DNA of 22,008 bases from CALHVR01 sp963528625 (lineage in GTDB: Bacteria > Fusobacteriota > Fusobacteriia > Fusobacteriales > Leptotrichiaceae), in NCBI GenBank assembly GCA_963528625.1, contig CAURVQ010000026.1, forward strand, positions 1 to 22,008, in the 5' to 3' direction. The position numbers were made by a program, and so were the translations under genes. The notes under the pieces were generated by a model, which did no database searches, was not told the DNA's origin, and worked only from the letters and a program-made list of their open reading frames with translations. How positions within the stretch are numbered: position 1 is the stretch's first letter; each line of letters opens with the position of its first letter. Positions 15,617 through 22,008 of the stretch are shown piece by piece.

Positions 15617-15701
15617 AATAAAAATAGTCTTAAAAAATCATTTTTATAAAAATTTTGTAAGTAAGATGTTATAAAAAATAGTATGTAAAATCTTAAAAAT
15701 A

Positions 15702-15710
15702 TGATATAAT
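15702..15710 (+). promoter_or_regulatory. Extended -10 promoter for the coiled-coil membrane protein
   Basis: TGATATAAT at 15702-15710 is TGN joined to a perfect TATAAT. There is no convincing -35 at 17 bases. The transcript would start near 15717 and begin with a short inverted repeat, ATAAG (15721-15725) and CTTAT (15732-15736), before GGAGAGGG and the ATG at 15761. Confidence 0.55.
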
Positions 15711-15760
15711 CCAGTCGGGTATAAGTGAAAGCTTATCAATAAAAATTGGAGAGGGACAAA

Positions 15761-16675
15761 ATGGAAAATAATAAAGAAAAAGAAATTGAAGCGTTAAAAG
15801 ATGAAATAGAAAAATTAGAAAAAGAATTACAAAGAAAAAAAGAAATTGAAGAACTGGAAAAGAAAAAAAGAGAATTGGAAGAAGAATTGAAAAAATCTAA
15901 TGAGCAAGAAAAAAATGAAAAAGAAATTTTAGAAGATTCAAAAAAAGAAAATTTAACAAATACAGATGAAAGAGTATTTAAAATTTTTGGAGAAAAAGAA
16001 AATAAAAATGAAAAAACGGAAATTTTAAATGATGAGGTTGAAGAAGAAAAAGAAATTGAAGAAAATATAGAAAATAACTCTGAAAATTATGAAAGTGAAG
16101 ATGAATTAGAAAATGAAGAAACTGAAGCAGATGAATATTATACGGTTGAAGAATATGAAAAAATAAAAAAACAAAGAAAATTAGTGATGTTAACGATAGC
16201 AGGAGTGATAATTGCATTTTCATTAATTTTTTTTGGTATGAGTATAAATAATGCTAGAAAAGATAAAGAAAAATTAAAACAAGAAATAGAAAAAGTGCAA
16301 CAAGAAGCTAAAGAAAAAGCAACTAAAGAGGCTGAAGCGAAAGCAAAGAGAGAAATGGAACAAAAACTTCAAGAAGAACTTGAAAAAATGAGAATAGAGG
16401 AAGCATCAAAAACGGTAAATAAAGAGGAAATTGATAAAACATTGGATAAATTATCAAAAAGTAAAGATGTAGATAAATTGGTACAAAAAGCGAAAGAAAC
16501 AGGAAAAACAGTTGATGAATTATTGGCTCAAAAAGATGATGCTGTAAATATATTAGATACAGTTGGTGAAACAGTAAATAATATTTTAGACAATGTTTTC
16601 AAATTTGTAAATAATATGATTGGAAATAGTGAAGATAGTAAAAATGATACAAGTCAAGAAAAAAAAGATAAATAA
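15761..16675 (+). CDS. Single-span membrane protein with coiled coils on both sides
   Basis: A 304-residue protein I do not recognise as a named family. Residues 1-60 are an almost pure Glu/Lys heptad region, 60-130 an acidic, probably disordered stretch, 141-160 one membrane segment (LVMLTIAGVIIAFSLIFFGM), 165-220 a second long coiled coil rich in Lys, Glu and Ala, and the rest is helical with a charged tail (..SQEKKDK). I start it at ATG 15761; the TTG at 15746 lies in the ribosome-binding site GGAGAGGG and is rejected. The long N-terminal half has no signal peptide and should be cytoplasmic, with the C-terminal coil outside. A structural or tethering role at the envelope is inference. It has its own promoter and a terminator before it. 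Confidence 0.8.
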   Translation: MENNKEKEIEALKDEIEKLEKELQRKKEIEELEKKKRELEEELKKSNEQEKNEKEILEDSKKENLTNTDERVFKIFGEKENKNEKTEILNDEVEEEKEIEENIENNSENYESEDELENEETEADEYYTVEEYEKIKKQRKLVMLTIAGVIIAFSLIFFGMSINNARKDKEKLKQEIEKVQQEAKEKATKEAEAKAKREMEQKLQEELEKMRIEEASKTVNKEEIDKTLDKLSKSKDVDKLVQKAKETGKTVDELLAQKDDAVNILDTVGETVNNILDNVFKFVNNMIGNSEDSKNDTSQEKKDK

Positions 16676-16690
16676 TATTATAAATTATAT

Positions 16691-16741
16691 ACTATTTTAA
16701 ATATTATATATAAATAATAAATATAATATAGTAAAAATAGT
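16691..16741. repeat. Nested A/T-only inverted repeats
   Basis: ACTATTTT (16691-16698) matches AAAATAGT (16734-16741) as an outer inverted repeat, and ATATTATAT (16701-16709) matches ATATAATAT (16721-16729) inside it. All pairs are A-T, so the fold is weak and there is no T-run directly after it. It might slow transcription after the coiled-coil gene, or be no more than a product of base composition. Confidence 0.35.
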
Positions 16742-16750
16742 GAAAAAATC

Positions 16751-16779
16751 TTGACTTTTTTGTGAATATTTATTATATT
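16751..16779 (+). promoter_or_regulatory. Promoter for the Na/Pi cotransporter gene
   Basis: TTGACT (16751-16756), 17 bases, then TATATT (16774-16779). The expected start near 16786 leaves a leader of about 42 bases with AGGAGG before the ATG. I see no Pho-box-like direct repeat upstream, so control by phosphate is not supported by the sequence. Confidence 0.7.
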
Positions 16780-16827
16780 TGCAGTTGGGAAAGTAAAAGT
16801 ATTCTCAATAAAATTTAGGAGGAAAAA

Positions 16828-18477
16828 ATGACAGCAAATGTAGCTTTAAATACACTTGATTACCGTGCAATGTTATTTGGGTTTTTAGGTGGACTAGGAT
16901 TGTTTCTATTTAGTATAAAATATATGGGAGACGGTCTTCAAATGAGTGCTGGAGATAGATTACGTGATATTTTAGATAAATATACAACATCACCATTTTT
17001 AGGAGTTTTAGTAGGAATTTTAGTGACTGCACTTATTCAATCAAGTTCAGGAACATCAGTTATAACGATAGGACTTATAGCAGCAGGACTATTGACTTTA
17101 AGACAAGGTATTGGAATTATAATGGGAGCAAATATTGGGACTACGATAACTTCCTTTATAATAGGATTTAATGTGACACATTATTCTTTACCAATAATAT
17201 TTTTAGGAGCGTTTTGTTTATTTTTTATAAAAAATGAAAAAGTAAATAATTTTGGGCGTATTGCCTTTGGATTTGGTGGAATATTTTATGCATTAACATT
17301 AATGTCGGATGCAATGTATCCGTTAAGATATTTGCCAGAATTTAAAACTTTAATGTTAAAATTAAGTACAAATCCAGTATTAGGAATTGGAATTGGAGCA
17401 ATTTTAACGATGGCAGTTCAAGCTTCAAGTGCAACGATAAGTATTTTACAAAGTATTTATAATGATAATTTGATTCAATTGCATGCGGCATTACCTGTAT
17501 TATTTGGAGATAATATAGGAACAACTATTACTGCAATAATAGCGGTTTTAGGATCATCGGTTGCAGCTAAAAGAATGGCAGCCGCACATGTTATGTTTAA
17601 TTTTATTGGAACAGTTATATTTACAATTTTGTTAATACCGTTTACTATGTATGTATCAACAATGGAAAGAATATTAGGATTAAATCCAAAAATGGCAATA
17701 GCATTTGCTCATGGATCATTTAATGTTGCAACAACAATACTACTGTTTCCGTTTATTGGACTTTTGGAAAAATTAGTAACTAAAATAATTAGAGAGAGTA
17801 AAGAAGAAGCTGAAGAAAAAATAAATCCATTAGATTTAGGATTAATAAATACACCTGCAATAGCATTAAGCCAAGTTAAATTAGAAATGTTCAATATGAC
17901 AAGATTAGCTACAGAAAATTTAAAAAATGCTGTATTCTTTTTCCATTCAAGGGAAGAAAAAGATTCTAAAAAAGTTATAAAAATTGAAGATAAAGTAAAT
18001 TCTTATGATCAAGAAATAACAAAATATTTATCAATTTTATCGAGAGAAAATATTGGGGAAAAAGAAGCTGAGGAAATAAGTATTTTACTTGATATGTGTA
18101 GAGATGTTGAAAGAATTGGAGATCATGCTCACGGAATTGTTAAAGATGTAAATTACGAAATTAAGAAAAATTTAACTTATTCGGAGTCAGCTCATGATGA
18201 AATGGATAAATTATTATCAATTTCAGTTAAATTAATTGAAAGTGCAATGGTTGCATTAAAAAATTCTGATAAAGAAAAAGCTATTGAAGTTTTTGATTTA
18301 CATAATAAATTATATGCAAAAGAAAAAAGTGTAAGAAAAGCACATATTAAAAGAGTGAGTGAAGGATCATGTGATTTACAAGCAGGACTTTATTATATTG
18401 ATGTTATTTCACATTTCACTAGAGTGGGAGACCACGCTAGAAATTTAGTTGAAAAATCTTTAGAAAATAGATTGTAA
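16828..18477 (+). CDS. Na+/phosphate cotransporter family protein with PhoU-like C-terminal domain
   Basis: A 549-residue inner-membrane protein of the NptA/SLC34-like family. Its two inverted membrane repeats carry the diagnostic blocks: IQSSSGTSVITIGL with Q71-S-S-S74 and GANIGTTITSFI after it, then VQASSATISIL with Q198 and GDNIGTTITAII after it. About residues 1-330 are hydrophobic, with a short loop VNNFG between spans. From about residue 350 the protein is a soluble helical PhoU-like domain with its two metal-binding repeats, DVERIGDHA and HFTRVGDHA. The family imports phosphate with sodium; in bacteria it may also export phosphate when the cell is full, with the PhoU-like tail as sensor, which is inference here. 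It stands alone between a promoter and a terminator. Confidence 0.94.
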   Translation: MTANVALNTLDYRAMLFGFLGGLGLFLFSIKYMGDGLQMSAGDRLRDILDKYTTSPFLGVLVGILVTALIQSSSGTSVITIGLIAAGLLTLRQGIGIIMGANIGTTITSFIIGFNVTHYSLPIIFLGAFCLFFIKNEKVNNFGRIAFGFGGIFYALTLMSDAMYPLRYLPEFKTLMLKLSTNPVLGIGIGAILTMAVQASSATISILQSIYNDNLIQLHAALPVLFGDNIGTTITAIIAVLGSSVAAKRMAAAHVMFNFIGTVIFTILLIPFTMYVSTMERILGLNPKMAIAFAHGSFNVATTILLFPFIGLLEKLVTKIIRESKEEAEEKINPLDLGLINTPAIALSQVKLEMFNMTRLATENLKNAVFFFHSREEKDSKKVIKIEDKVNSYDQEITKYLSILSRENIGEKEAEEISILLDMCRDVERIGDHAHGIVKDVNYEIKKNLTYSESAHDEMDKLLSISVKLIESAMVALKNSDKEKAIEVFDLHNKLYAKEKSVRKAHIKRVSEGSCDLQAGLYYIDVISHFTRVGDHARNLVEKSLENRL

Positions 18478-18500
18478 GCCTTGTAAATACTGGATTGTTG

Positions 18501-18539
18501 AAAAAGCTGAGAAATTTTATGTTCTTGGCTTTTTTGTTA
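18501..18539 (+). terminator. Strong terminator after the Na/Pi cotransporter gene
   Basis: AAAAAGCTGAGAA (18501-18513) pairs with TTCTTGGCTTTTT (18522-18534) over 13 positions, two of them G-U, around the loop ATTTTATG. The 3' arm runs into the T-tract. The A-run on the 5' side would also allow weak action on the other strand. Confidence 0.88.
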
Positions 18540-18551
18540 CAAATAAATTTC

Positions 18552-18580
18552 TTGCTATTTTCTTTTATAAATAGTATACT
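18552..18580 (+). promoter_or_regulatory. Promoter for the EEP-family gene and the MATE gene
   Basis: TTGCTA (18552-18557), 17 bases, then TATACT (18575-18580). The start near 18587 leaves about 18 bases, containing GAAAGGGTGG, before the ATG at 18605. It directly follows the preceding terminator. Confidence 0.7.
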
Positions 18581-18604
18581 ATTATATAAAGAAAGGGTGG
18601 GGAA

Positions 18605-19486
18605 ATGAGAAATTTAAAAAATGTGATATACTTGATTTTTATAAGTATATTTTTTATTTTATGTGGAATATTATATTTTAGTAAAAAAAATATAAAAAAG
18701 AATGATAATGTCAATAAAGAAACTATTATATTAGCTTCATTTAATGTTTTAAGATTAGGTGAAAAGGAAAAAGATTATAGGACATTAGCAAAAATAATAA
18801 GTAAATTTGATATTATTGGACTTGAAGAAGTTATGAATGAAAAAGGGTTAAGAAAATTAAAAGGTTATTTAGAAAAAGAAACAAAAAGTAAATGGGAGTA
18901 TTTTATATCTGAAAATTCTGTTGGAAGTGAAAATTATCGTGAATATTATGGATATATTTACAAAAAAGATTTAATAGACGAACAAAAACCACTTGGATTT
19001 TATGATGAGAAAAATGAAAATGAATTTATGAGAGAACCGTATGGAATGTATTTTAAAGTAAAAAACTTTGATTTTGTATTTATTTTAGCACATTCAATTT
19101 TTGGTGATAAAGAAAAGCAAAGAGTAATTGAAGCTTCAAATTATATAAATGTGTATGAATATTTTATAAAAAAATCAAAAGAAACAGATATTATAATTGC
19201 AGGTGATTTTAATTTGCCTGGAAATGATTTTGGCTTTAGAAATTTAAAATTAAAATATAATGTTGAACCTTTATTAGATGCAGATTTAGAATTAACAACA
19301 TTTTCAGATACAAAATTAGTAAGTTCTTACGATAATTTTTTTATAAATAAATCTTTTACAACAGAATTTACTGGGAAAAAAGGTGTGTATAATTATTTAA
19401 AAAATAACAATAAATATATGAAACAATATATTTCAGATCATTTACTTATTTTTTCAGAATATAATATTAATGAAGATAGAGATTAA
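18605..19486 (+). CDS. Membrane-anchored endonuclease/exonuclease/phosphatase (EEP) family protein
   Basis: A 293-residue protein with an N-terminal membrane segment (about residues 7-26, ..VIYLIFISIFFILCGILYF..) and an outward-facing DNase I-like domain. All active-site blocks of the EEP superfamily are present: SFNVLRLG with N47, IIGLEEV with E75, AHS with H163, AGDFN with D201 and N203, SYDN with D243, and SDH with D278-H279. The substrate may be DNA, a phosphoinositide-like lipid, sphingomyelin or another phosphodiester; sequence does not decide. C20 is preceded by Leu, so it is not a lipobox. Because it lies outside the cytoplasm, an extracellular or periplasmic nuclease or phosphodiesterase role is likely. 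It is followed after 24 bases by a MATE exporter and is probably cotranscribed. Confidence 0.88.
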   Translation: MRNLKNVIYLIFISIFFILCGILYFSKKNIKKNDNVNKETIILASFNVLRLGEKEKDYRTLAKIISKFDIIGLEEVMNEKGLRKLKGYLEKETKSKWEYFISENSVGSENYREYYGYIYKKDLIDEQKPLGFYDEKNENEFMREPYGMYFKVKNFDFVFILAHSIFGDKEKQRVIEASNYINVYEYFIKKSKETDIIIAGDFNLPGNDFGFRNLKLKYNVEPLLDADLELTTFSDTKLVSSYDNFFINKSFTTEFTGKKGVYNYLKNNNKYMKQYISDHLLIFSEYNINEDRD

Positions 19487-19510
19487 AATTAAAAAAAGAA
19501 AGGTGGTAAA

Positions 19511-20872
19511 ATGAAAGAAGATAACATTTTAAAAAAAGTAATAAAAATAGGATTACCAGTTTCATTAGAAAATATGATTTATGGATTAATCAATTTTATA
19601 GATGTTTTTATGGTAGGAAATAAAAACTTTGCTCATCTAGGGTTAGGGACTGTTGCAGTGGCAGGATTAGGTTTTGCTAATCAATTATTTTTAATATTTA
19701 CAGTTGCTTTATTTGGTTTGTATAGTGGAGGTGGAATCCTAGCAGCTCAATACTTTGGAAGTAAAGACTATAAAAACTTGAAAAAATGTTTAGGAGTAAT
19801 ATTAGCAGTAGGAACGATATTTTCTATAATATTTTTTATAGGAGCATTGTTTATTCCAAATCAAATAATAGGACTTTATACAGTTGATAAAGAAGTAATT
19901 AATGTGGGTGCAAAATATTTAAAAATAATATCATGGGTTTATCCATTAGTAGGAATTGGATTTGCATTTAATATAATGTTAAGATCAATAGGTGAAACAA
20001 AATATGCAATGTATTCAAGTATTTTAGGATTAATAATAAATTCTTTTGGAAATTACGTGTTAATCTTTGGTAAATTTGGAATGCCGGCGATGGGAGTAGA
20101 GGGTGCAGCATTAGCAACACTTATTGCTAGAATTATTAGCACTGTATTTATATTAGTATTAATTTATAAAAATAAATTAGTTATTGCAGGTAAATTATCA
20201 GAGTTTTTCAATTTATCTTGGAATTTTATAATAAAAACATTAAAAATATCATTACCAGTATTTGGACATGAAATTTTGTGGGTATTAGGAATAAGTATTT
20301 ATGTTATAATTTATGGAAGAATGGGAACGAATTATGCAGCTTCAATTCAAATAGTTAGATCAATAAGTAGTTTAGTATTTACACTATATTTTGGATTTTC
20401 AAGTGCTACATCAGCAATTATTGGAAAAGAAATTGGTGCTAGAAATGAAGAGAAAGCATATTCAGATGCAAATTATTTATTGAAAGTAGGAGTAATTTTT
20501 GGAATATTAGTAGGAGTAATAATTTATTTAATAAGTCCAATTATTTTAAAAAGTATGCAAGTATCTGAAACAATTTATCCATTAACTAAACAACTTATTA
20601 CGATTGAAGGCGTAATTATTGCATTAAAATCATTAACATTACAATTCGTTGTAGGAATATTACGAGCGGGTGGAGATACATTTTGGACAATGTGTATTGA
20701 TATAATTACACTTTGGTTATTTGCGATACCAATAGTTTACTTTACAGGAATTCATTTAAAATGGCCAATACTTCTCGTTTATTTCTTTTCAGTATCAGAT
20801 GAAATTTTAAAAATATATCCGTGTATAAAACGATTTAAAAGTAAAAAATGGATTAATAATCTTGTAAATTGA
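19511..20872 (+). CDS. MATE-family efflux transporter
   Basis: A 453-residue polytopic membrane protein of typical MATE length, with twelve expected spans in two similar halves. The N-terminal half starts with ILKKVIKIGLPVSLENMIYGLINFIDVFMVG, here given by its key features: the polar GLPVS..N and the FIDVFMVG of the first two helices, then the GGGILAAQYFG block near residue 78. The second half repeats the plan (LKISLPVFGHEILW, later SATSAIIGKEIGARNEEKA). The family exports cationic drugs and metabolites by Na+ or H+ exchange, and some members export lipid-linked or small natural products; the substrate is unknown. Its start has AAAGGTGG. It runs convergent with the minus-strand wzz-like gene and ends before the double terminator. 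Confidence 0.93.
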   Translation: MKEDNILKKVIKIGLPVSLENMIYGLINFIDVFMVGNKNFAHLGLGTVAVAGLGFANQLFLIFTVALFGLYSGGGILAAQYFGSKDYKNLKKCLGVILAVGTIFSIIFFIGALFIPNQIIGLYTVDKEVINVGAKYLKIISWVYPLVGIGFAFNIMLRSIGETKYAMYSSILGLIINSFGNYVLIFGKFGMPAMGVEGAALATLIARIISTVFILVLIYKNKLVIAGKLSEFFNLSWNFIIKTLKISLPVFGHEILWVLGISIYVIIYGRMGTNYAASIQIVRSISSLVFTLYFGFSSATSAIIGKEIGARNEEKAYSDANYLLKVGVIFGILVGVIIYLISPIILKSMQVSETIYPLTKQLITIEGVIIALKSLTLQFVVGILRAGGDTFWTMCIDIITLWLFAIPIVYFTGIHLKWPILLVYFFSVSDEILKIYPCIKRFKSKKWINNLVN

Positions 20873-20883
20873 TAAAATATAAT

Positions 20884-20973
20884 ATAAAAAGCACATATTT
20901 AAAACATGTACCAAAAATGAAAATAGTTTAGAGATACATGTTTTTTACTAAAAAGTAATTATGTGCTTTTTAT
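20884..20973. terminator. Branched nested inverted repeat, probable bidirectional terminator
   Basis: Three stems can be drawn. The outer one is 14 perfect pairs: 20884-20897 with 20960-20973, core AAAAAGCACATA and TATGTGCTTTTT. Inside it are AAAACATGTA (20901-20910) with TACATGTTTT (20935-20944), ten perfect pairs around a 24-base loop, and TTACT (20945-20949) with AGTAA (20954-20958). Together they make a three-way junction. The plus side is followed by T-rich sequence and the minus side reads TTTTTATATT, so it can end transcription of both the MATE gene and the convergent wzz-like gene, whose stop codon touches it at 20974. Confidence 0.8.
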
Positions 20974-21720
20974 TTATTTTTTTATTTCTTCCCAATTTAA
21001 TGTTTTTGAGAATGATCTTAAAAGAGCAATAAGTATTCCTAAGAAAATTCCCAAGATAAATCCTCCAGCTAAAACAAGTTTTTTATTAAGTGCAGGTTTT
21101 GAAATTTCCGACACAAGTCTTACAGTTGGTGTAGTATCAGTTTTAATTAATCTGTAATATGCTAATCTTGAAACTAATGTGTCAGTAAGAGGATCTTTTG
21201 AAGATCGAATGTCAGTATTTTGATTTATGAAATTTTATTGTTCTTCTAACAGTTTTATTTGATTATCTAAAAATAAATGTTCTCTATATTCTAAATAACC
21301 TTGAGCTAATGTTATAAATTCTTTAGCAAATCCTTCTGATTCCATTTTATTTTTTGACATAAATTTTACTTTAATTGTAGGATTACCTGTTTCAGTTTGA
21401 GCAGTTAATCTTTTTGACATTTCCTTTACAAACTTTTCTTCTGGTAAATCTAAATTCGTTAATGTTTTAGAATGTTCTTTTATATATTTCATAAAATCAA
21501 AAGAATTTAATGAATATTGTGCATTTTCTCCAATTTCATTTAAAATTTTATCATTTCCATAAAGAATAATATCGCTTTTATATGATTTATTATTAAAAGC
21601 TAAAATAGCTGATAATGTTGTAATTACAATTGTAGTGAATATTATTAATAAAAAATTTTTATATAAAATTTTAAGAATTAAAGATAGATTAATTGATTGA
21701 TTATCTTGTTTGGTTTCCAT
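20974..21720 (-). pseudogene. wzz: Wzz-type chain-length determinant, broken by an in-frame stop
   Basis: The minus strand encodes a polysaccharide co-polymerase of the Wzz family, which sets O-antigen or capsule chain length from the inner membrane. The start is ATG at 21720 with AAAGGAAAGGAAAT upstream. TM1 lies at about residues 23-43 (LLIIFTTIVITTLSAILAF), followed by a periplasmic domain. At codon 162 a TAA (21235-21237) ends the open part at 161 residues. The same frame continues without further stops for 86 codons and encodes the expected end of the family: a proline-bearing stretch with P198 and P209, then TM2 (about 215-234, LVLAGGFILGIFLGILIALL), stopping at 20974-20976. So the break is a single nonsense codon in an otherwise whole 248-codon gene. 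It could be a recent loss or a sequence error. The second half has no start of its own. Confidence 0.82.
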
Positions 21721-21748
21721 AATATTTCCTTTCCTTTTTTATATAATA

Positions 21749-21777
21749 AGTGTATCAAAAAAACGAAAAATATACAA
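21749..21777 (-). promoter_or_regulatory. Possible minus-strand promoter for the wzz-like gene
   Basis: On the minus strand TTGTAT (21777-21772) and TACACT (21754-21749) are 17 bases apart. This would start transcription near 21742, about 22 bases before the ATG. Other A/T-rich -10-like hexamers lie close by, so the exact choice is uncertain. Confidence 0.4.
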
Positions 21778-21891
21778 ACATTATTTGAAATAAATTTTTT
21801 AAATTTATAAAATATAAAATGATATAAAAAATATAATATAAATAATGTTGATAAAATATTAATTTATATCTTAATGAGAATATTTAAAAAG

Positions 21892-21920
21892 TTGCAATAT
21901 TAAAAAAAATAAGCTATAAT
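21892..21920 (+). promoter_or_regulatory. Promoter reading rightward out of the window
   Basis: TTGCAA (21892-21897), a 17-base spacer, and a perfect TATAAT (21915-21920). Transcription would start near 21927 and pass through the poly(A) tract. It is divergent from the wzz-like gene. The stretch 21780-21890 between the two promoters is plain A/T-rich sequence in which I see no other signal. Confidence 0.75.
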
Positions 21921-21950
21921 GATATTAAATATAATTTACTAAGCTTTTGC

Positions 21951-21965
21951 AAAAAAAAAAAAAAA
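21951..21965 (+). repeat. Homopolymer tract of 15 A in a 5' leader
   Basis: Fifteen uninterrupted A residues follow TTTTGC, about 24 bases after the expected transcription start and 40 bases before the likely start codon. It is the longest single-base run that I noticed in the window. Tracts of this length slip easily in replication, and also invite RNA polymerase slippage. Confidence 0.85.
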
Positions 21966-21978
21966 GATAAAACAAAGG

Positions 21979-22008
21979 ATGATACTAAGAAAGAGGTATA
22001 AATTAATG
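21979..22008 (+). CDS. Probable start of the next gene (truncated by the window)
   Basis: The frame from ATG 21979 is open to the window end (MILRKRYKLM), and the last three bases are a second ATG in the same frame at 22006. The second is the better start, because AAAGAGG (21990-21996) lies nine bases before it, while nothing suitable precedes 21979. The product cannot be told. The neighbouring wzz-like gene makes a surface-polysaccharide locus possible. Confidence 0.4.
   Translation, partial: MILRKRYKLM

Noticed and set aside
15746..15760. TTG 15746 as start of the coiled-coil protein
   Set aside because: It overlaps the GGAGAGGG ribosome-binding site that serves ATG 15761.
15978..16223. 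Minus-strand 81-codon open frame rich in Leu, Phe and His
   Set aside because: It is the shadow of the Glu/Lys-rich coding sequence on the plus strand and has no ribosome-binding site.
20963..21157. Plus-strand 64-codon open frame
   Set aside because: It is the complement of the 3' part of the wzz-like gene, which shows family features, and it starts within the terminator stem.
21781..21890. A/T-rich stretch as a possible replication origin
   Set aside because: No repeated DnaA-box-like 9-mers and no neighbouring replication genes; ordinary A/T-rich spacer between divergent promoters.
1..22008. CRISPR array, rRNA or tRNA genes
   Set aside because: No regularly spaced direct repeats with unique spacers, no G+C-rich cloverleaf segments and no rRNA-like blocks were seen in reading the window; a tRNA or covariance search was not possible here.

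Overview
The window is strongly A+T-rich on both strands, with short ribosome-binding sites of the AGGAGG type and a continuous run of bacterial housekeeping genes. The codon use, the small lipoprotein, TPR and coiled-coil proteins, the DUF4911-type protein and the type of EF-P loop suggest a member of the Fusobacteriota, most likely a Leptotrichia-like organism. That placement is inference; no rRNA gene is present to settle it. Almost everything reads left to right; only the Wzz-like pseudogene near the right end is on the minus strand.

Layout. 1-7243 is core: the tail of an unidentified gene, a DUF1439-type lipoprotein, asnS, an exported TPR protein, dprA, topA and a Xer-type tyrosine recombinase (topA next to a xerC-like gene is an order also known in Firmicutes). 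7281-10864 is an accessory restriction-modification module: a 660-residue fused nuclease-methyltransferase (BcgI/Type IIB-like architecture, no separate HsdR), a two-domain specificity subunit overlapping it by 8 bases, then a (AT)10 tract and a third target-recognition domain lying out of frame. 10884-12753 holds a small CxxC redox-domain protein, a SIMPL-domain protein and efp, with two near-consensus promoters and a terminator at each end. 12790-15616 is a compact six-gene operon: hpt, rsmA, a DUF4911-type protein, a KH protein (khpA-like), an acyl-CoA thioesterase and rpiB, ended by a strong hairpin terminator. 15702-18539 holds a membrane coiled-coil protein and a Na/Pi cotransporter with a PhoU-like tail, each with its own promoter. 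18552-20872 is a two-gene unit of a membrane-anchored EEP-family phosphohydrolase and a MATE exporter. It converges on a Wzz-like chain-length gene (20974-21720, minus) broken by one in-frame stop; an elaborate nested inverted repeat separates the two. The right end has a near-consensus promoter, a 15-A tract and what looks like the start of a new gene.

The most interesting system is the restriction-modification module. Gain of one AT unit (or loss of two) would join the specificity gene to the third recognition domain, changing a 363-residue two-domain S protein into a three-domain protein of about 535 residues. This looks like a phase-variable switch of DNA methylation and cleavage specificity. 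Other items worth checking are a hairpin that appears to bring a distant Shine-Dalgarno sequence up to the rpiB start, the branched inverted repeat at 20884-20973, the nonsense-broken wzz-like gene, and the poly(A) tract in a 5' leader.
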